Source of the DNA: an uncultured Thalassolituus sp.
GTDB lineage: Bacteria; Pseudomonadota; Gammaproteobacteria; Pseudomonadales; Oceanobacteraceae
Direction of reading: 5' to 3'
Assembly (NCBI GenBank): GCA_913054055.1
Contig: CAJXIT010000167.1
Span: 1 to 7,501, forward strand
Length of the DNA: 7,501 bases
Shown piece after piece: positions 5,478-7,501 of this stretch (position 1 is its first letter; each line of letters opens with the position of its first letter). The translations under genes were made by a program, and so were the position numbers. A model generated the notes under the pieces. That model saw only the letters and a list, made by a program, of their open reading frames with translations, made no database searches and was not told the origin of the DNA.

Positions 5478-6911
5478 GTGGCAACGATCAAAGTATTTAG
5501 CAATCATCTTCGAGTGCCTTTTTTATTTTTGGCACTAGTTGAAGGCTTGGTTTTTTTAGTCTCAGTCTATAGTGCTGCACTGGTGAGATTCCAAGAAACT
5601 AATGCTGATTATACGAATATCATCATTAGCTATGATGGCGGAAGTATCGGTTTAATCGCAACGATCTATACCATAGTTATGATGTTGTCCATGACTGCGC
5701 TTGGACATTACCAAAGCCAGCAACATTTCTCCCCTAGCTTTTTTACTGAAACCGTACTTAGGTGCCTGGTGGCATTGATCATAGGGTCGATAGCTCTAAT
5801 GATTTTGTATTACTTGTTACCGCATATATATATGGGGCGTGGGTTTCATTTCATTTCTATCGTTCTTTCTTTTATCGGAATTATATTCGTGCGGGCCATT
5901 TTTTTGCATTTTGTTGATCAAAATACAATGAAAAGAAACGTTTTAGTCGTTGGTGCTGGTAAACGAGCTGCCACATTAATCAATGAAAAAGGCGGCTCAA
6001 AAGATGGTGTGAGCTATAAACTGTGTGGCTACATACCGGTTCAACAAGAAGTAACGGATGTCCCAACTGAGAAAGTGGTCAATATTTCTAATGATGAAAT
6101 ATACCAATACGCTCTTGATCATGACATTGATGAAATTATTCTTGCCATTGAAGATAGAAGAAAATATTACCCAGATGAAGAGTTATTAAGATGTAAATTA
6201 TCTGGCATTAAGGTTATTGATCCTGTTTGTTTTCTTGAACGTGAACAAGGGAAGGTTAATTTAGAAATGCTTAGTCCGAGCTGGATGATATTTAGCAATG
6301 GATTCCAAAGAAATACCATCGAAGTAGTGAGCGCTAGGATATTCGATATTATCAGTAGTTTGATTATCGTCCTCATTATGTCACCAGTATTATTATTAAC
6401 TGCGTTTTTAATAGCAGCAGAATCTGGATTTAAGCACCCTGTATTGTATAGGCAGGAACGTGTTGGGCTTGATGGAAAGGTATTCACACTCATGAAATTT
6501 AGAAGTATGAGTGTGAATGCAGAAAAAGATGGTAAGGCTGTTTGGGCAAGTAAAAATGATGATCGAATTACAACAGTTGGTAAGTTTATTAGAAAAACCC
6601 GCATAGATGAATTACCGCAAATATTGAATATCCTTAAAGGTGATATGAGATTAGTGGGACCTCGACCAGAACGTCCAGAGTTTGTTGAAGACTTAGCGAC
6701 TAAAATTCCTTATTACAAAAAGCGTCATACTGTAAAACCGGGTTTAGCTGGTTGGGCACAATTAAAATACCCTTATGGTGCAACAGAAAGAGATGCATAT
6801 GAAAAACTTCAATACGATCTTTATTACGTAAAAAATCATAATGTGATCATGGATTTTTTTGTTTTATTGCAAACTATTGAAATCGTTATTATGGGTAAAG
6901 GTGCTAGATAG
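5478..6911 (+). CDS. Polyprenyl-phosphate sugar phosphotransferase, PEP-CTERM/XrtA-associated type (TIGR03013-like)
   Basis: This inner-membrane enzyme should transfer a sugar-1-phosphate from a UDP-sugar to undecaprenyl phosphate, starting repeat-unit synthesis. It has 477 residues. Four membrane helices lie at about 14-37, 56-76, 97-117 and 123-145, followed by a Rossmann-like domain opening with NVLVVGAGKRAA (154-165). The bacterial sugar transferase domain follows a membrane or re-entrant helix near 287-312: PVLYRQERVG 321-330, LMKFRSM 338-344, catalytic Asp377-Glu378 in TRIDELPQ, GPRPERPEF 394-402, PGLAGWAQ 421-428, and the closing IMGKGAR. The N-terminus (IKVFSNHLR), LSPSWMIFSNGF and PERPEFVEDL fit the TIGR03013 subfamily linked to XrtA/EpsH1 loci, by recall only. 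Start is GTG 5478 with AAGGA 8 bases upstream; no in-frame start lies between it and the stop at 5457. The donor sugar cannot be read from the sequence. Confidence 0.9.
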   Translation: MATIKVFSNHLRVPFLFLALVEGLVFLVSVYSAALVRFQETNADYTNIIISYDGGSIGLIATIYTIVMMLSMTALGHYQSQQHFSPSFFTETVLRCLVALIIGSIALMILYYLLPHIYMGRGFHFISIVLSFIGIIFVRAIFLHFVDQNTMKRNVLVVGAGKRAATLINEKGGSKDGVSYKLCGYIPVQQEVTDVPTEKVVNISNDEIYQYALDHDIDEIILAIEDRRKYYPDEELLRCKLSGIKVIDPVCFLEREQGKVNLEMLSPSWMIFSNGFQRNTIEVVSARIFDIISSLIIVLIMSPVLLLTAFLIAAESGFKHPVLYRQERVGLDGKVFTLMKFRSMSVNAEKDGKAVWASKNDDRITTVGKFIRKTRIDELPQILNILKGDMRLVGPRPERPEFVEDLATKIPYYKKRHTVKPGLAGWAQLKYPYGATERDAYEKLQYDLYYVKNHNVIMDFFVLLQTIEIVIMGKGAR

Positions 6912-6917
6912 TACGCT

Positions 6918-7501
6918 ATGGATATCGTGATGTTTAGCATTGGATATCCATTATCTTGGTTTGTTTTAATTTCTCTAATATCCATTGGGATGTTGGCTAA
7001 AAAATTAACGGTCACAAGTGCCAGTATGTGTTTGGTTTCCATTTTATTGGGCGTTAGCATCACCCCAGCGGGATCGAATGCTTGGCTAGCATCAATATCG
7101 TTTGTTTTTGACTTTGATGCAGATATTTGTGACCAAAATTCCTTGCCAAGAAATGCCATATTTTTACCAGGTGGGCTGACCAGTATTGGGCATGAAGTCA
7201 GTATGACCAACTGGACTGAGAATAGAATTCATGCATTGGTAGGTTATCAAAATAAACAAAACTTGAGAGAAATAATCATTCCCGGTGGCGATATTTATCG
7301 CGACAGGAGAGAAGGGGAATATATTGTTCAGCAGTTAAATACAATGAATTTTTCTAAGGCCAATATTCGACTAGGAGAAGGATCGTATTCAACAAATAGT
7401 AATTTTTTAGAGATTAAGCCTTTAATTAATAAGAACGAAACCTACGCATTATTTACTTCAAAATGGCATGCGTATAGAGCGTTAGGTGTAGCAAGAAAAC
7501 A
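6918..7501 (+). CDS. Membrane-anchored DUF218 (SanA/YdcF/ElyC-like) protein, 3' end outside the window
   Basis: The frame is open from ATG 6918 to the end of the window (194 residues, no stop). Two hydrophobic segments (about 12-27 and 35-50) precede a soluble domain with the DUF218 landmarks: AIFLPGGLTS (80-89), REIIIPGGD (117-125), a Gly-Glu followed by STNSN (153-162), and LFTSKWHAYRALGVARK (178-194), which corresponds to the VTS..H..RA segment of SanA/YdcF. Family members are envelope proteins; E. coli ElyC and SanA affect peptidoglycan or lipid-carrier homeostasis and barrier function, and their chemistry is poorly known. The gap to the transferase stop is 6 bases, so they are co-transcribed. 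ATG 6930 is a possible alternative start (GGA at 6920-6922, 7-base spacing). A role in polyprenyl-linked glycan assembly or envelope integrity is inferred from context. Little of the domain should be missing. Confidence 0.75.
   Translation, partial: MDIVMFSIGYPLSWFVLISLISIGMLAKKLTVTSASMCLVSILLGVSITPAGSNAWLASISFVFDFDADICDQNSLPRNAIFLPGGLTSIGHEVSMTNWTENRIHALVGYQNKQNLREIIIPGGDIYRDRREGEYIVQQLNTMNFSKANIRLGEGSYSTNSNFLEIKPLINKNETYALFTSKWHAYRALGVARK

Noticed and set aside
6167..6604. 145-residue - strand frame inside the sugar transferase
   Set aside because: Antisense shadow of the conserved transferase domain, with no plausible start region or family.
6836..7210. 124-residue - strand frame spanning the transferase/DUF218 junction
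   Set aside because: It crosses two genes that have clear motifs on the + strand, and its own translation shows no recognisable pattern.
1..7501. CRISPR array, insertion sequence or integrase gene
   Set aside because: No regularly spaced repeats with unique spacers, no terminal inverted repeats with a transposase, and no recombinase motifs in any real gene.

Overview
The window looks like chromosomal DNA of a Gram-negative, gammaproteobacterial (probably marine, moderately AT-rich) organism. The evidence is a signal-peptide outer-membrane barrel ending in Phe, a MacB/LolD-type ABC exporter, a tRNA gene with encoded CCA, and nucleotide-sugar enzymes close to WbpO/TviB and WbpP/TviC of Pseudomonas and Salmonella. 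The genus cannot be fixed from this sequence alone.

Layout. (1) Positions 1-2480, + strand: the end of an operon with an FtsX/MacB-type permease (5' end outside the window), its ATPase, and an outer-membrane beta-barrel whose start overlaps the ATPase gene by 14 bases. The three form a plausible envelope export unit. (2) Positions 2481-2882: a non-coding block with tRNA-Arg(CCG) on the - strand. In its 3' flank, 175 bp away, is a second copy of the last 19 bases of the tRNA plus 5 flanking bases, with one mismatch at the discriminator base. The trailer between the copies also holds a 9-base complement of the tRNA 3' end. This resembles the distal repeats of the E. coli tyrT locus and is the most unusual structure here. 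(3) Positions 2883-5223, - strand: a two-gene operon encoding a UDP-GlcNAc 6-dehydrogenase (TviB/WbpO type) and a C4-epimerase (WbpP/TviC type), which together should make UDP-GalNAcA from UDP-GlcNAc. (4) Positions 5224-5477: an AT-rich divergent regulatory region with two sigma70-like promoters that share one -10 region. (5) Positions 5478-7501, + strand: a polyprenyl-phosphate sugar transferase very like the PEP-CTERM/XrtA-associated subfamily. It is followed after 6 bp by a membrane-anchored DUF218 (SanA/YdcF/ElyC-like) protein that runs off the window.

How they work together. The dehydrogenase and epimerase supply an acidic amino sugar. The transferase would start repeat-unit assembly on undecaprenyl phosphate in the inner membrane. 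The divergent promoters could coordinate precursor supply with chain initiation. The right half is therefore probably the left edge of an exopolysaccharide or O-antigen cluster, possibly of the exosortase-associated type, next to a tRNA gene. The ABC/outer-membrane operon is probably core sequence unrelated to the polysaccharide genes.
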